Assembly (NCBI RefSeq): GCF_000725495.1
Contig: NZ_JNZD01000007.1
Span: 301,520-365,519, forward strand
Direction: 5' to 3'
DNA: 64,000 nt
Origin: Streptomyces aureus
GTDB lineage: Bacteria; Actinomycetota; Actinomycetes; Streptomycetales; Streptomycetaceae
Shown: positions 43,774 to 53,199 of the stretch, in pieces
How positions within the stretch are numbered: position 1 is the first letter of the stretch
Layout: each line of letters begins with the position of its first letter
The notes under the pieces: generated by a model
Database searches by the model: none
What the model saw: the letters and a program-made list of their open reading frames with translations, nothing else
What the model was told of the DNA's origin: nothing
Translations under genes and position numbers: made by a program

Positions 43774-44535
43774 ATGGGACTCCCTGCGTACGACCTCACC
43801 GGACGCACTGCCTTCGTCACCGGCGCGGGCAGCGGCATCGGCCGCGCGGCGGCGGTCCTGCTGGCGGAGGCGGGCGCGACCGTGCACTGCGCGGACGTCG
43901 ACGAACAGGGCCTGCACGAGACCGCGTCGCTGGTCAAGGACAAGGGCGGCACCGCCCTCGGCCACCGGCTCGACGTCACCGACCGCGCCCGGCTCCGGGA
44001 GGCCGTCGCCGCGTGCGGCCGGCTCGACGTGATGGCCGCGATCGCCGGGATCATGCACAGCAGCCCGGTCCTGGACACCTCGGACGAGGATCTGGACCGG
44101 GTGCTGGACGTCAACTTCAAGGGGGTCCTGCACGCCTGCCAGGAGGCCGCGCTCTCGATGATCGCGAACGGGGTCCGCGGCAGCATCGTCACCATGGCGT
44201 CGGGCGCCATCGACTCGGGCGGTCCGGGCCTGCTCTGCTACAGCGCGGCCAAGGCGGCCGTCGTCCAGCTGACGAAGACGCTGGCGACCGAGGCCGGCCC
44301 GCACGGCATCCGCGTCAACGCCGTGGCGCCGGGCTGGATCCGCACGCCCATGACCGACCGCCACGGTGAACGGCAGGCGCACACCGAGGCGTTCATGGCC
44401 CGTCTGTCCCCGCTGGGCCGCGTCGGGGAGCCCGAGGACATCGCCCACGCCGTGCTGTACCTGGCGTCGGACGCCTCGGCGTTCACCACCGGTCAGATCC
44501 TCCGCCCCAACGGCGGCGTCGCCATGCCCTGGTAG
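43774..44535 (+). CDS. SDR family oxidoreductase
   Basis: 253 residues from ATG 43774; a longer frame upstream is out of phase with the glycosylase and rejected. TGAGSGIGRAAA binds NAD(P), CADVD at the end of strand 2 suggests NAD preference, NAG appears as AIAGIMHS, and YSAAK holds the catalytic Tyr and Lys. The C-terminus ends in the canonical ILRPNGGVAMPW. The substrate is unknown. It lies 32 nt after the glycosylase and could be cotranscribed. Its last 53 nt overlap the convergent small membrane-protein gene. Confidence 0.9.
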   Translation: MGLPAYDLTGRTAFVTGAGSGIGRAAAVLLAEAGATVHCADVDEQGLHETASLVKDKGGTALGHRLDVTDRARLREAVAACGRLDVMAAIAGIMHSSPVLDTSDEDLDRVLDVNFKGVLHACQEAALSMIANGVRGSIVTMASGAIDSGGPGLLCYSAAKAAVVQLTKTLATEAGPHGIRVNAVAPGWIRTPMTDRHGERQAHTEAFMARLSPLGRVGEPEDIAHAVLYLASDASAFTTGQILRPNGGVAMPW

Positions 44536-44797
44536 CCCGCCCGCCGGCGCTCTCGAACCGGGGCGCCGCCCGCCGCCGGCCGCGCCACCGCGCCCGCCAC
44601 CGGTCCGGCCCCACGGCCCCGGCCGCCCGGGACTTCGGCACGCAGTGGACCGGCAGCAGGCTGAGCCCCCACCCGCCCGCCGCGACGGCGCCCTCGATCA
44701 CTCCGGCACCGGGGACGAACACGAGCCGGAGCACGCTGAACCACCACAGCGCGCCGAATATGAAACACGCCCCCCGCCGCACTGTCCGCCCCGCCAT
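44483..44797 (-). CDS. Small membrane protein, hypothetical
   Basis: 104 residues from ATG 44797, preceded by GGAGG at 9 nt, one of the better ribosome binding sites in this region. Residues 10-60 contain GACFIFGALWWFSVLRLVFVPGAG and GAVAAGGWGLSLLPVHCVP, suggesting two membrane segments. The C-terminal half is Arg/Gly-rich and may reflect readthrough into the opposite strand of the dehydrogenase, which it overlaps by 53 nt. No family recognised. Confidence 0.55.
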   Translation of the reverse strand: MAGRTVRRGACFIFGALWWFSVLRLVFVPGAGVIEGAVAAGGWGLSLLPVHCVPKSRAAGAVGPDRWRARWRGRRRAAPRFESAGGRATRAWRRRRWGGGSDRW

Positions 44798-44898
44798 GGC
44801 ACTCACCTCCGGCGCGGCACCGGGCCGCCGTCCTCGCGCGCGAGCAGGGCACACCGGCGGCAGGCGCCGCCGTCCGGGCCCGAGCGGCTCCCGGCCGC

Positions 44899-45369
44899 TC
44901 AGCCGTTCTCCGCCTGGAACATCCAGTGGTGTTTCTCGAGGTCGGCCGTGATCCCGATGAGGAGGTCCTGGCTCACCGGATCCGCGTCCGCCGTGGCGGC
45001 CACTCGCTCCCGCATCCGCGCGATCACCGCGCCGAGCGCGTCCACGAGCGTCCGTACGGCGTCGGTGTCCTTGATCCAGCCGTCCGGTGTGTGTCCGATG
45101 CCGCTGCCGGCCGTCACGGTGGCCGCGCGCCCGTCCGGCGGCACACCCAGGGTCGAGGCGCGCTCGGCCACGGTGTCGGAGTGCAGCCGCGCGATGTCCA
45201 CGACCTCGTCGAGCTGGAGGTGGACGGAACGGAAGCGGGGCCCCACCACGTTCCAGTGGACCTGCTTCGCCACCAGGGAGAGGTCCAGCAGATCGACCAG
45301 GGCGCCCTGGAGCGCCGCGGCGACCGTCTTCAGGTCCGCGTCGGGCAGGGAGCTCTTGACGACGTACAT
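44899..45369 (-). CDS. dpsB: Dps family DNA-protection protein
   Basis: 156 residues from ATG 45369, with GGAGG 6 nt upstream; longer starts to 45480 lack support. The ferritin-like core has the Dps ferroxidase signature KQVHWNVVGPRFRSVHLQLDEVVD, with conserved His, Asp and Glu. LEKHHWMFQAENG is at the C-terminus. Streptomyces has three Dps paralogues, and the gene next to clgR and near osaAB in S. coelicolor is dpsB; the name rests on that context. It stores iron as ferric mineral and protects DNA. The sequence lacks a long C-terminal tail, as in the other DpsB. Confidence 0.85.
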   Translation of the reverse strand: MYVVKSSLPDADLKTVAAALQGALVDLLDLSLVAKQVHWNVVGPRFRSVHLQLDEVVDIARLHSDTVAERASTLGVPPDGRAATVTAGSGIGHTPDGWIKDTDAVRTLVDALGAVIARMRERVAATADADPVSQDLLIGITADLEKHHWMFQAENG

Positions 45370-45700
45370 CCGCATCCTCCGATTCACGACGACCGGGGCG
45401 GCCCGTCCAGCGACCACACCGGCCGCGAAGACCCCACGACCGCACCGGCCGTGAACACCGCGGGGCCGGACCGACCGCATCCGACCGAACCCGGCTCACC
45501 CGGCCCACCGGTCACGACGGCGGGCGCCGGCAACGTCCGGCCCCTCCACCATGGGGGCCGCGCCGGATACCGGCAAACGGGCCCGCCAGGGAGCCGGGGA
45601 ACGCGAAAGCCCCGGCCCTGCTCCTCCGGGTCTTCCCGGAGAAACCCCGGCCGGGGCTTCGGTGGTACGTCTCAGGGCTCGGACAGCGAGCCGGTGAGCG
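45370..45700. other. dpsB upstream region and clgR terminator
   Basis: 331 nt. The right end holds the nested hairpin at 45607-45659. The rest should contain the dpsB promoter, but no clear hexamers or inverted repeat are visible, and no gene. Confidence 0.5.
45607..45659 (-). terminator. Nested hairpin downstream of clgR
   Basis: Outer arms AAGCCCCGGCC (45607-45617) and GGCCGGGGCTT (45649-45659) enclose a second stem CTCCGGG-TCTT-CCCGGAG (45624-45641). It lies 42 nt beyond the clgR stop and should end the leftward rimO-pgsA-cinA-clgR transcript. Confidence 0.8.
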
Positions 45701-46078
45701 TCAGGCGGCGACGACGTCGACCGCTTCGGCAGGCGCCTTGATCGTGACCCGTTCCGGTGGCACGCCGGTCACCGATACGGAATTGAGCATCGGGCGACGC
45801 ACCGGCGCGGGCACCGGTTCGGTGGCCGCAGCCGACTGTGCCAGCTCGGCGAGGGCGAGCTCGTCGCTCACTTCCCGCATGAGCTCGGACATCCGTACGT
45901 CCAGCGCGTCGCAGATCGCGGAGAGCAGCTCGGAGGACGCCTCCTTCTGCCCCCGCTCCACCTCGGAGAGATAGCCGAGTGAGACTCGGGCGGACGAGGA
46001 GACTTCGCGCAGAGTACGGCCCTGGCGCTGGCGCTGCCGACGCAGCACGTCACCCAGCAGGCGACGGAGCAGAATCAT
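45701..46078 (-). CDS. clgR: XRE-family transcriptional regulator ClgR
   Basis: 125 residues from ATG 46078, with GGAGGG about 9 nt upstream; an ATG at 46111 adds an Arg/Pro-rich leader. HTH_3 is visible in [42 protein letters not shown]. The C-terminus ends VDVVAA; in S. lividans ClgR the two terminal alanines make the activator a ClpP substrate. ClgR activates clp protease, lon and related genes under stress. The gene lies next to pgsA and cinA, as in mycobacteria. Confidence 0.93.
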   Translation of the reverse strand: MILLRRLLGDVLRRQRQRQGRTLREVSSSARVSLGYLSEVERGQKEASSELLSAICDALDVRMSELMREVSDELALAELAQSAAATEPVPAPVRRPMLNSVSVTGVPPERVTIKAPAEAVDVVAA

Positions 46079-46187
46079 CGGTGGCTCCCTCCTCGGACCG
46101 CGTAGCCGCATCCTTCACGCCCCACCGTACCGCCTTGCGCCGCGGCCGTGCGGGGAGCGATGTCGTGTTCACTCAGGGCTGCAAACA

Positions 46188-46733
46188 TCAAAACCCCCCG
46201 TTCTGTTCCGTATCCTGTGCCCGCTCATTCCCGGTCTGTTCGCCCGCGAGCTCCCGAAGAAGCAGCGCGAGTACGCTGCGTACACTCTCCATACGGATTT
46301 CCGCCCGGTCGCCGTTCAACCGCAGCGGCACCACTTTCCCGCCACGGGAGGTGTCGGCAGGCGTCTCGAAGGGCCCGTCGACGGCCACATAGACCGTACC
46401 CACAGGCTGTCCGTCCTGCGGTTCGGGACCGGCGACGCCGGTGGTCGCGATGCCCCAGTCGGCGCCGAGCGCCTTCCGCACCCCGGCCGCCATCTGTGCC
46501 GCGACCTGCGGGTCCACCGCGCCGCGTTCGGCCAGAAGAGTGACATCGACGCCGAGGAGTCCGTGCTTCAGTTCGGTGGCGTACGCGGTCACGGAGCCCC
46601 GGAACGCCTTCGAGGCACCCGGCACCGCGGTGATCTCCGCCGCCACCAGGCCGCCGGTGAGCGACTCGGCGACGGCGAGGGTCTCGCCCCTCACCGTCAG
46701 TAGTCGCACCACTTCGGCGGCCGTGGGACTCAC
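46188..46733 (-). CDS. cinA: CinA-family protein (nicotinamide-nucleotide amidohydrolase domain)
   Basis: 181 residues; only the C-terminal CinA/PncC domain is present, without the N-terminal COG1058 domain. The signature ETLAVAESLTGGLVAAEITAVPGASKAFRGSVTAYATELK is followed by GADWGIATTGVAGPEPQDGQPVGTVYVAV. It deamidates nicotinamide mononucleotide in NAD recycling; roles in competence and recombination come from distant homologues. The GTG start at 46733 overlaps the pgsA stop by 4 nt, indicating coupling. Confidence 0.93.
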   Translation of the reverse strand: MSPTAAEVVRLLTVRGETLAVAESLTGGLVAAEITAVPGASKAFRGSVTAYATELKHGLLGVDVTLLAERGAVDPQVAAQMAAGVRKALGADWGIATTGVAGPEPQDGQPVGTVYVAVDGPFETPADTSRGGKVVPLRLNGDRAEIRMESVRSVLALLLRELAGEQTGNERAQDTEQNGGF

Positions 46734-47563
46734 CGCTCGGCCTCCACGGCGGCCGCCCGCCGTTCGGCGATTCCGCGGCGGCGCAGCACAATGGCCTGTC
46801 TCACGTAGTCGAGTCCGGTGACGACGGTCAGCACGATCGCGACGCCCATCACCCAGAACCGCAGACTGGCCAGCAGCCCGGTCAGCGGCAGGATGTACAT
46901 GCCGACGGCCGTGCCCTGGGCCAGCGTCTTCAGTTTGCCGCCACGGCTCGCCGGGATGACGCCGTAGCGGATCACGACGAACCGCAGCAGGGTGACGCCG
47001 AGTTCACGGCCGAGGATGACGATGGTGACCCACCACGGCAGATCCCCGAGGCCGGACAGACAGATCAGCGCCGCACCCATGATCGCCTTGTCGGCGATGG
47101 GATCGGCGATCTTCCCGAAGTCCGTGACGAGGTTGTACGTGCGCGCGAGGTGGCCGTCGAAGATGTCGGTGATCATGGCGACGGCGAAGGCCGCCCAGGC
47201 CCAGGCGCGCATGGCGGGGTCGTATCCGCCGTCGGCCAGCATCAGGACCACGAAGCCCGGCACGAGGACGAGCCGGATCATGGTCAGGATGTTGGCGATG
47301 TTCCAGAGGCTGGCCTGGTTGACGGCCGCGGCACCCAGTTTCCCGCCCCGAGGCGTCTTCGGACCCCCTTCGGCGTCCGGAGCGCCCGCCGCACCGTGTG
47401 CACCCGAAGCACCCGGACCAACGGAAGCCGGGCCCGTACCACTCGACGCACCCGGGCCACCCGGACCACCGGAGGCGCGCTGACCGCCGGAAGCGCCGGG
47501 GGCGCCCGTCGCGCCCGTGGCGCCCGGGGAGCCGCCCGCCGCGGATGCCGGGGCTCCGCTCAT
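46730..47563 (-). CDS. pgsA: CDP-diacylglycerol--glycerol-3-phosphate phosphatidyltransferase (PgsA)
   Basis: 277 residues; residues 75 on are the enzyme. The CDP-alcohol phosphatidyltransferase motif reads [20 protein letters not shown] followed by ADPIADK, matching D-x2-DG-x2-AR-x8-G-x3-D-x3-D. Four to five hydrophobic segments follow. It makes phosphatidylglycerolphosphate or a related phospholipid in the membrane. Residues 1-70 form an unusual Gly-Ala-Ser-Pro extension with collagen-like G-x-y steps ([14 protein letters not shown]). The ATG overlaps the rimO stop (ATGA), so this long start is supported by translational coupling rather than by homology. Confidence 0.9.
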   Translation of the reverse strand: MSGAPASAAGGSPGATGATGAPGASGGQRASGGPGGPGASSGTGPASVGPGASGAHGAAGAPDAEGGPKTPRGGKLGAAAVNQASLWNIANILTMIRLVLVPGFVVLMLADGGYDPAMRAWAWAAFAVAMITDIFDGHLARTYNLVTDFGKIADPIADKAIMGAALICLSGLGDLPWWVTIVILGRELGVTLLRFVVIRYGVIPASRGGKLKTLAQGTAVGMYILPLTGLLASLRFWVMGVAIVLTVVTGLDYVRQAIVLRRRGIAERRAAAVEAER

Positions 47564-49035
47564 CTGGCCGCCTCCTCAGCGCTCTCGAACGAGCCCGGGA
47601 GCGGCTCGGCCACCAGGTCGACACCTTCCGTGCCCACCACCTTGGCCTCGACGATACGGCCGACGGTCAAGCCCTCGCCGCTCGTGAACAGCACCTGTCC
47701 GTCGGTCTCCGGCGCCTGGTGCGCGGCACGGCCGTACGCGCCGTCCTCGTCGTCGACGCCCTCGACCAGCACGTGCACGGTCTCGCCCACGCGCTCCTCG
47801 GCACGCTGGGCGACCAGTTCCTCGGCGAGGCGGGACACGCGCGCCAGACGCTCGGCGACGACGTCCTCGTCGAGCTTGTTCTCGTAGGTCGCCGCCTCGG
47901 TGCCCTCCTCGTCGGAGTATCCGAAGACGCCGATCGCGTCGAGACGGGCTCCGGTGAGGAAGCGCTCCAGCTCCGCGAGGTCGGCCTCGCTCTCGCCGGG
48001 GAAGCCCACGATGAAGTTGGAGCGCACGCCGGCCGCCGGGGCCTTGGCCCGGATGGTGTCGAGCAGTTCCAGGAACCGGTCGGTGTCGCCGAAGCGGCGC
48101 ATGGAGCGCAGCACGTCGGGCGCGGAGTGCTGGAAGGACAGGTCGAAGTACGGGGCGACGTTCGGGGTCGAGGTCAGGACGTCGATGAGCCCGGGGCGCA
48201 TCTCGGCGGGCTGGAGGTAGCTGACCCGCACGCGCTCGATGCCGTCGATCTCGGCCAGCTCGGGGAGCATCGTCTCCAGGAGACGGATGTCACCCAGGTC
48301 CTTGCCGTACGAGGTGTTGTTCTCGGAGACGAGCATCACCTCCTTGACGCCCTGCTCGGCGAGCCAGCGGGCCTCGTTCAGGACGTCGCTGGGGCGGCGC
48401 GAGATGAACGAGCCCCGGAAGGAGGGGATGGCGCAGAAGGTGCAGCGGCGGTCGCAGCCGGAGGCCAGCTTCACCGAGGCGACCGGGGCGCCGTCCAGAC
48501 GGCGGCGCAGGGGCGCGCGGGGTCCGGAGACGGGGGCGACGCCCTCGGGCAGGTCGGTGGGGGCGCCGTGGCCGGGAAGGGCCACGTCCTCGCCGGCGGT
48601 CTGCCGCTCGGCCGGGCTGATCGGCAGCAGCTTGCGCCGGTCGCGCGGGGTGTGGGAGGCGTGGATGCCGCCGTTCAGGATGGTCTGGAGGCGGTCCGAG
48701 ATGTCGGCGTAGTCGTCGAAGCCGAGCACGCCGTCGGCCTCGGGGAGCGCCTCGGCGAGTTCCTTGCCGTACCGCTCGGCCATGCAGCCGACCGCGACCA
48801 CGGCCTGGGTTCTGCCGTGGCCCTTGAGGTCATTGGCCTCGAGGAGGGCGTCGACGGAGTCCTTCTTGGCGGCCTCGACGAAGCCACAGGTGTTGACGAC
48901 GGCGACGTCCGCTTGTTCGGCGTCCTCGACGAGTTGCCAGCCGTCCGCCTCCAAGCGGCCTGCGAGCTCCTCCGAGTCCACCTCGTTACGGGCGCAGCCA
49001 AGGGTGACGAGTGCGACGGTACGGCGTTCAGGCAT
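47560..49035 (-). CDS. rimO: Ribosomal protein S12 methylthiotransferase RimO
   Basis: 491 residues from ATG 49035; an upstream ATG at 49098 lacks support. Related to MiaB: MTTase domain with [27 protein letters not shown] and [11 protein letters not shown], then radical-[19 protein letters not shown] (CxxxCxxC), then TRAM. It methylthiolates an Asp of ribosomal protein S12. The residues flanking the catalytic loop (GFVEAA) fit RimO rather than MiaB. It begins a leftward operon with pgsA, cinA and clgR: rimO-pgsA and pgsA-cinA overlap by 4 nt. Confidence 0.94.
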   Translation of the reverse strand: MPERRTVALVTLGCARNEVDSEELAGRLEADGWQLVEDAEQADVAVVNTCGFVEAAKKDSVDALLEANDLKGHGRTQAVVAVGCMAERYGKELAEALPEADGVLGFDDYADISDRLQTILNGGIHASHTPRDRRKLLPISPAERQTAGEDVALPGHGAPTDLPEGVAPVSGPRAPLRRRLDGAPVASVKLASGCDRRCTFCAIPSFRGSFISRRPSDVLNEARWLAEQGVKEVMLVSENNTSYGKDLGDIRLLETMLPELAEIDGIERVRVSYLQPAEMRPGLIDVLTSTPNVAPYFDLSFQHSAPDVLRSMRRFGDTDRFLELLDTIRAKAPAAGVRSNFIVGFPGESEADLAELERFLTGARLDAIGVFGYSDEEGTEAATYENKLDEDVVAERLARVSRLAEELVAQRAEERVGETVHVLVEGVDDEDGAYGRAAHQAPETDGQVLFTSGEGLTVGRIVEAKVVGTEGVDLVAEPLPGSFESAEEAAR

Positions 49036-49127
49036 GGGCTCAAGACTACTTTGTCTGGCCGACACCCCACGTCGACGGGGTTGGCCGATCTTGGCCAACC
49101 CCGTCGACGGTGTGCTGCTCGGGACCC

Positions 49128-49985
49128 CTATCCGACCTGGGGGTCACCCTTCGTGTACGTCAGACGCTCCACCGCGCCCGGCTGGAACTGGTCCTCGATC
49201 TTCTTGCCGTTGACGTAGAGCTGGATGGCTCCGGCGTCGCCGAGGATCAGGTTGATCTTGGAGCTGTCCTGGAAGGTCTTGGACTCGCCCTGCTTCAGCA
49301 GCCCGTCGAAGAGCATCCGCCCGTTGTGGTCCTTGGCGGAGATCCAGCTGCGTCCGTCCGCGGCGCTGACCTGGACGGTCACCTTGTCCTGCGGAGCGGC
49401 CGCGATGGCGCTGTCGGAGGGCTCGGGCTTCGGGTCGGCGGGCTTGGAGGCGGACGCCGACGGTGCGGCGGACTTCTTGACGGTCGGCGTGGACCCCTCG
49501 GCGACCTGCGTCTTGGAGTCGTCGCCGGTGCCGCCACCCTTGACCATGGTGAACCCGACGAAGCCGATCACCGCGACGATCGCGGCGACCATGGCGGCCG
49601 TCCAGTTCGGTCCGCGGCGCTCGGGGCGGATGCGTTCCGCCTCGAAGAGCGGGGCGGCGGGCGTCGGCGCGGGACGTCCGCCGTGCTCGGCGTCGTACTG
49701 GGCCAGCAGCGGGGCCGGATCGAGGCGGACGGCGCGGGCCAGGGTCCGGATGTGCCCGCGCGCGTAGACGTCACCACCACAGGGGGCGAAGTCGTTCTGT
49801 TCGATGGCGTGGATGATCGTGATACGGACGCGGGTGGCGTTGCTGACGTCGTCGACGGTCAGATGGGCATCGATGCGCGCCTTCTGCAGGGCACGGCCGA
49901 TCGATGGCCGGTCGGCCGTCGGGTCGTCTTCGAACGGACGCTCGTCTTCGGGGGAGTTGCCGTCAGGTGAGTTGACGATGGACAC
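49128..49985 (-). CDS. RodZ-like HTH membrane protein (HTH_25, DUF4115)
   Basis: 285 residues from GTG 49985 (start SIVNSPDGN), with AAAGG about 8 nt upstream; a GTG at 50012 would add nine residues. The N-terminal HTH_25 ([27 protein letters not shown]...IHAIEQNDF) is followed by a single transmembrane helix near residue 155 ([17 protein letters not shown]). A Ser/Ala/Pro-rich periplasmic linker and a C-terminal DUF4115 domain ([35 protein letters not shown]) follow. The architecture matches RodZ, which links MreB to the cell-wall machinery; in Streptomyces the role is less settled. It sits between rimO and ftsK. Confidence 0.87.
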   Translation of the reverse strand: MSIVNSPDGNSPEDERPFEDDPTADRPSIGRALQKARIDAHLTVDDVSNATRVRITIIHAIEQNDFAPCGGDVYARGHIRTLARAVRLDPAPLLAQYDAEHGGRPAPTPAAPLFEAERIRPERRGPNWTAAMVAAIVAVIGFVGFTMVKGGGTGDDSKTQVAEGSTPTVKKSAAPSASASKPADPKPEPSDSAIAAAPQDKVTVQVSAADGRSWISAKDHNGRMLFDGLLKQGESKTFQDSSKINLILGDAGAIQLYVNGKKIEDQFQPGAVERLTYTKGDPQVG

Positions 49986-50319
49986 GGGGGCGCCTTTCGA
50001 GCGTGTAGCCACCTGTGCTGGAAGTTCAGTCTAGGGGGGGTACGAAAGGGTGGGGCAACCGGGCGGTGGGACTTTGTACGCCATCAGAATGGCCGGTCAT
50101 CCTGATATAGGGACATGGTGACGCCCCTTCGCTCAACTTGACGTGCGACAAGGCGAAACGGTTGCTCACCGACTCCTTACGGGTGAGTCACATTCACATA
50201 TCAGCCGAGTGCGGAACATGACGTTCCGCCATTCGACCGACAGCCCCGTCGCTCTTCGAGCGACCGCCGTGCGCTCACCACGCCATTGCCGGTTGTCCCG
50301 TCCCCCCTCGCCGGGGGTT
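49986..50319. other. ftsK to rodZ-like intergenic region
   Basis: 334 nt between the ftsK stop and the RodZ-like start. A possible hairpin CTCACC-N11-GGTGAG lies near 50167-50190, and an A+T-richer stretch is near 50085-50115. Probable promoter of the RodZ-like gene; no additional gene seen. Confidence 0.4.
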
Positions 50320-53073
50320 CTACGCTTCTGCTTCCCCGCGCATCACGGCCAACACCCCGTCCAGCTCGTCGGCCTTCACCAGGACGTCACGCGCCTTGGA
50401 GCCCTCGCTGGGCCCGACGATCCCGCGCGACTCCATGAGGTCCATGAGCCGGCCCGCCTTGGCGAACCCGACGCGCAGCTTGCGCTGGAGCATCGAGGTG
50501 GACCCGAACTGCGTGGAGACGACCAGTTCGGCGGCGGCGCACAGCAGATCGAGGTCGTCGCCGATGTCCTCGTCGATCTCCTTCTTCTGCTTGGTCTCCA
50601 CCGTGACGTCGTCCCGGAAGACGGGCGCCATCTGATCCTTGCAGTGCTGCACGATCGCCGCGACCTCGTCCTCGGTGACGAAGGCGCCCTGCATACGGGT
50701 GGGCTTGTTGGCCCCCATCGGCAGGAACAGCCCGTCGCCCTTGCCGATGAGCTTCTCGGCGCCGGGCTGGTCGAGGATGACGCGCGAGTCGGCGAGGGAG
50801 GAGGTGGCGAAGGCGAGGCGGGAGGGCACGTTCGCCTTGATCAGACCGGTGACGACGTCCACGGAGGGCCGCTGGGTGGCGAGCACCAGGTGGATGCCGG
50901 CGGCGCGCGCGAGCTGGGTGATGCGCACGATCGAGTCCTCGACGTCACGCGGCGCGACCATCATCAGGTCGGCGAGCTCGTCCACGATGACCAGCAGGTA
51001 CGGGTACGGGCTCAGCTCGCGCTCGCTGCCCTCGGGCAGCTTCACCTTGCCGTTCCTGATGGCCTCGTTGAAGTCGTCGATGTGCCGGAACCCGAACGCC
51101 GCGAGGTCGTCGTAGCGCAGGTCCATCTCCCGCACGACCCACTGCAGTGCCTCGGCGGCCCGCTTCGGGTTGGTGATGATCGGCGTGATCAGGTGCGGGA
51201 TGCCTTCGTAGGCGGTCAGCTCGACGCGCTTGGGGTCGACCAGGACCATCCGCACGTCCTCGGGGGTCGCGCGGACCATGATCGAGGTGATCAGGCAGTT
51301 GATGCAGGACGACTTGCCTGAACCGGTGGCGCCGGCGACCAGGACGTGCGGCATCTTCGCCAGGTTGGCCATCACGTAGCCGCCCTCGACGTCCTTGCCG
51401 AGCGCGACCAGCATCGGGTGGTCGTCCTCCGCCGCGTCCGCGAGGCGCAGCACGTCACCGAGGTTGACCATCTCTCGGTCGGTGTTGGGGATCTCGATGC
51501 CGACCGCCGACTTGCCGGGGATCGGGCTGATGATCCGCACGTCGGGGCTGGCGACCGCGTACGCGATGTTCTTGGTGAGGGCGGTGATCCGCTCGACCTT
51601 CACGGCGGGGCCGAGCGTGACCTCGTAGCGCGTGACGGTCGGTCCCCGGGTGAAGCCCGTGACGTCGGCGTCCACCTTGAACTCGGCGAAGACCTGGCGC
51701 AGCGAGTCGACGACCGCGTCGTTGGCCGCGCTGCGGGTCTTGCCGGGGCCGCCGCGCTCCAGCAGGTCGAGGGAGGGCAGCGCGTACGTGATGTCCCCGG
51801 ACAGCTGGAGCTGCTCGGCACGCGGGGGCAGTTCGCGCGGGGCGTCGGGCGCGGCCTTGGTGAGGTCGGGCACGACGGACTCGACCGGCAGGCTCTCCTG
51901 CTTGGGCCGCTTGGCGCCCGGGACGGCCTTGGCGCGCGCGGCCGGGACCGGCGTGGTCTCCTCGTACCCGTCGCGCTCCACGCTGACGCCCTGCGTCAGA
52001 TCGGCGACCAGCGGCGAGGGCGGCATGCCGTGCAGCACGGCGCCGTCCAGCGCGGCCGCGGCGGCCGCGGCGACGTCCACGGCGTCCATCGGCCGGTTCA
52101 TGTCGGGCTGCTGCGCGCCGGGCCGCCGGGGGCGGCCCCTGCGCCGGGTGAGCGCCTCCTGCTCGGCACCGTCGGGGTCGTAGGCCCCGGGGGCGCGCGA
52201 ACGCCCGCCGGGGCGCCCGGCGAGCCCGTCGCGCCACTGCTCGTCGTAGCGCTCGTCGTCCTCGGCGAGCAGGTCGTCGTCGAGGTCGGCCTGGACGACG
52301 CCGAGCTTCTGTCCGAGCAGCCGCAGCCGCTGCGGGATCGCGTTGACCGGGGTGGCCGTGACGACCAGCAGCCCGAAGATCGTGAGCAGCACCAGGAGTG
52401 GTACGGCCAGGACGTCACCCATCGTGTACGTCAGCGGCGTGGACGCCCCCCAGCCGATGAGACCGCCGGCGTCCCTTATCGCCTGCATGCCGTCGCTGCG
52501 CGCGGGTGATCCGCAGGCGATGTGCACCTGCCCGAGCACGCCGATGACGAGCGCCGACAGACCGATCACGATCCGGCCGTTGGCCTCCGGCTGCTCGGGA
52601 TGCCGGATCAGCCGCGCCGCGATGACGGCGAGGAGTATCGGCACGAGCAGGTCGAGACGGCCGAAGGCGCCGGTGACCAGCATCTCCACGAGGTCGCCGA
52701 CGGGACCGCGCAGATTGGACCAGGTCCCCGCCGCGACGATCAGCCCGAGGCCGATCAGCAGCAGCGCGACCCCGTCCTTGCGATGCGCCGGGTCGAGCCC
52801 CTTGGCGCCCCGCCCTATCCCCCGGAAGGTGGCTCCGACGGCATGGGCGACGCCCAGCCACAGGGCGCGTACCAGTCGGTACACGCCCGCGGTCGGGTTG
52901 GGCGCCGGCGCGGGGACGGGCTTCTTCGCGGGGGCCCTCCTGGCGGGCGCCTTGGCGGCGGCTGCCTTCTTCGCGGGGGCCTTTTTCGCTGGGGCCTTCT
53001 TCGCCGGAGCCTTCGTCGGAGCGGCCGCCTTCTTCGCGGGCGGCTTCTTGGCTGCGGACTGACGTGAGGCCAT
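50320..53073 (-). CDS. ftsK: DNA translocase FtsK/SpoIIIE
   Basis: 917 residues from ATG 53073; the longer frame to 53172 is not supported, although the ATG itself lacks a good ribosome binding site. Residues 4-50 are a repetitive AKK/PAKK tail like histone H1. Four to five transmembrane helices follow (residues about 95-280), then a Pro/Arg/Gly-rich linker. The RecA-like motor has VAGATGSGKSSCINCLI (Walker A), LVIVDELADLMMVAP (Walker B) and HLVLATQRPSVDVVTG. The C-terminal winged-helix gamma domain ends in KLRVGFAKAGRLMDLMESRGIVG. FtsK pumps chromosomal DNA through septa, which is prominent at sporulation septation. Confidence 0.96.
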   Translation of the reverse strand: MASRQSAAKKPPAKKAAAPTKAPAKKAPAKKAPAKKAAAAKAPARRAPAKKPVPAPAPNPTAGVYRLVRALWLGVAHAVGATFRGIGRGAKGLDPAHRKDGVALLLIGLGLIVAAGTWSNLRGPVGDLVEMLVTGAFGRLDLLVPILLAVIAARLIRHPEQPEANGRIVIGLSALVIGVLGQVHIACGSPARSDGMQAIRDAGGLIGWGASTPLTYTMGDVLAVPLLVLLTIFGLLVVTATPVNAIPQRLRLLGQKLGVVQADLDDDLLAEDDERYDEQWRDGLAGRPGGRSRAPGAYDPDGAEQEALTRRRGRPRRPGAQQPDMNRPMDAVDVAAAAAAALDGAVLHGMPPSPLVADLTQGVSVERDGYEETTPVPAARAKAVPGAKRPKQESLPVESVVPDLTKAAPDAPRELPPRAEQLQLSGDITYALPSLDLLERGGPGKTRSAANDAVVDSLRQVFAEFKVDADVTGFTRGPTVTRYEVTLGPAVKVERITALTKNIAYAVASPDVRIISPIPGKSAVGIEIPNTDREMVNLGDVLRLADAAEDDHPMLVALGKDVEGGYVMANLAKMPHVLVAGATGSGKSSCINCLITSIMVRATPEDVRMVLVDPKRVELTAYEGIPHLITPIITNPKRAAEALQWVVREMDLRYDDLAAFGFRHIDDFNEAIRNGKVKLPEGSERELSPYPYLLVIVDELADLMMVAPRDVEDSIVRITQLARAAGIHLVLATQRPSVDVVTGLIKANVPSRLAFATSSLADSRVILDQPGAEKLIGKGDGLFLPMGANKPTRMQGAFVTEDEVAAIVQHCKDQMAPVFRDDVTVETKQKKEIDEDIGDDLDLLCAAAELVVSTQFGSTSMLQRKLRVGFAKAGRLMDLMESRGIVGPSEGSKARDVLVKADELDGVLAVMRGEAEA

Positions 53074-53199
53074 GTGTGTGAGGTTACCGGTGGAGACGAC
53101 AGCGGACACGTGTGCCCAGTGCTTCACCCGATCGTGTCGCCCGTCCAGGGAGCGGAACTGACGCTTCCTCAAGGTCCGGCGCGAACGCCGGGACCCGTC

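Noticed and set aside
46140..46187. Possible ClgR operator upstream of clgR
   Set aside because: GTTCACTCAGGGCTGC is only a weak match to ClgR sites and cannot be distinguished from chance.
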